A stretch of 5,173 bases of DNA from Methanoculleus sp. (lineage in GTDB: Archaea; Halobacteriota; Methanomicrobia; Methanomicrobiales; Methanoculleaceae). This document shows positions 4,629 through 5,173 of this stretch, one piece after another. Each line of letters begins with the position of its first letter. The first letter of the stretch is position 1. The stretch covers positions 1-5,173 of the forward strand of contig JAQVVW010000134.1 in assembly GCA_028698765.1 (NCBI GenBank). Reading direction: 5' to 3'. The notes beneath the pieces were generated by a model. It searched no databases and had not been told where the DNA came from. It saw nothing but the letters and a program-made list of their open reading frames with translations. The translations under genes and the position numbers were made by a program.

Positions 4629-5173
4629 TCATATCCACTCTCTCTTTTTGAAGTAGAGAAGCATCGCGGCCGCGACGCCTACCATGAGGAGGAGGACCAC
4701 GGTGAACCCCCAGGGGGAACTCACAACCGGGAGGTTCGTGAAGTTCATCCCGTAGAACCCGGTGATGAAGCTTAAGGGGATGAAGATGCTCGCGACGATG
4801 GTGAGGATCGTCGTGATCTCGGCGAGCCTGTTGTTCTGGTTCGAGGTATGGAGGTCCATCACGCCGGAGAGCGTATCTCTGGTATACTCCGCAACCTCTG
4901 CCGCCTGGATGCACCGATCGTAGATATCCCGGAAGTACGGGATCGTCTCCTTCCGGACAAGGCTCAACTCCCGGCTTGCGAGCGACCCGAGAACCTCGCG
5001 TGCCGGGACGGCCGCTCTCCGAATGGTCAGGAGGTCTTCTTTGAGATCGTAGATCTGCTTTAAGGCAAGCGGATCCGCGGAAGCCAGAACCCTGCCCTGG
5101 AGGTCTTCCACCCGGTCGTCGACTGCGTCGAGGATGGTGAGGTAGACACTCACGATGGCGTCAAGGAGCGTGT
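4629..5173 (-). CDS. corA: CorA-family magnesium/cobalt transporter, C-terminal half
   Basis: The gene runs off the right edge. The visible 180 residues are the second half of a CorA protein, whose usual length is about 320-350. Residues 1-110 form the long stalk-helix region (VYLTILDAVDDRVEDLQ, then YFRDIYDRCIQAAEVAEY and LSGVMDLHTSNQNNRLAEIT). Membrane helix 1 spans about 117-139 (ILTIVASIFIPLSFITGFYG) and ends in the family's defining GMN motif at 141-143 (YGMNF). A short loop (TNLPVVSSPW) leads to membrane helix 2 at about 154-174, and the chain ends in a basic cytoplasmic tail, KKREWI. CorA forms a homopentameric channel in the cytoplasmic membrane that admits Mg2+ and sometimes Co2+ or Ni2+. 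The GMN and both helices are intact, so the visible part looks functional. An in-frame GTG at 5153 is internal: the frame stays open to the window end. purB follows on the same strand. Confidence 0.95.
   Translation of the reverse strand, partial: TLLDAIVSVYLTILDAVDDRVEDLQGRVLASADPLALKQIYDLKEDLLTIRRAAVPAREVLGSLASRELSLVRKETIPYFRDIYDRCIQAAEVAEYTRDTLSGVMDLHTSNQNNRLAEITTILTIVASIFIPLSFITGFYGMNFTNLPVVSSPWGFTVVLLLMVGVAAAMLLYFKKREWI

Noticed and set aside
3080..4651. 523-codon plus-strand open frame opposite purB and overlapping the winged-helix gene
   Set aside because: It is the antisense shadow of GC-rich purB: rich in Arg, Pro, Leu, His and Asp, no start signal, no domain, and purB is unmistakable on the other strand.

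Overview
The window reads as chromosomal DNA of a GC-rich methanogenic archaeon. Methanomicrobiales, for example a Methanoculleus-like organism, is the best guess. This rests on GGTGA/GAGGTGA-type ribosome binding sites, AT-rich TATA-like promoter patches in otherwise GC-rich DNA, an ArnR1-like winged-helix protein, a secreted TolB-like propeller protein, and a typical archaeal adenylosuccinate lyase and CorA. The assignment is by recognition only; no database search was possible.

Left part (1-1490), minus strand. At the left edge is the N-terminus of a secreted beta-propeller (PD40/TolB-like) protein with a clear signal peptide. Twenty bases upstream of it lies a small, six-cysteine, beta-rich ORF (163-564) that is less GC-rich than its surroundings and has no signal peptide. 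Upstream of that, 565-1382 holds no intact gene that I trust. It contains protein-like stretches spread over different minus-strand frames and broken by stops, which I read as gene remnants. One remnant ends in a hydrophobic C-terminal segment; another region may hold decayed relatives of the six-cysteine protein. From about 1387 to 1470 there is a GC-rich stem-loop followed by an AT-rich patch with a dyad and TATA-like sequences.

Middle part (1468-2260), plus strand. A 118-codon ORF of unknown family has a strong ribosome binding site. A 23-bp tandem duplication shifts its frame and an apparent extra G about 54 bp downstream of the repeat array restores it, so about 25 central residues are read from the 'wrong' frame. 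Just after it is a short frameshifted remnant (1988-2079), then a promoter region.

Right part (2260-5173). A two-gene operon on the plus strand encodes a four-helix membrane protein and, overlapping it by ATGA, a small winged-helix DNA-binding protein. Together they look like a split membrane sensor and regulator. It converges, 13 bases apart, on purB (adenylosuccinate lyase, minus strand), which is complete. Upstream of purB on the same strand is the C-terminal half of a CorA-type divalent cation transporter, separated from purB by a stem-loop plus T-run.

The intact housekeeping genes on the right contrast with the accessory, decaying region at 160-2250. The main points of interest are the compensated double frameshift at 1629-1985, the membrane protein/winged-helix pair, and the low-GC six-cysteine protein with possible decayed paralogues upstream.
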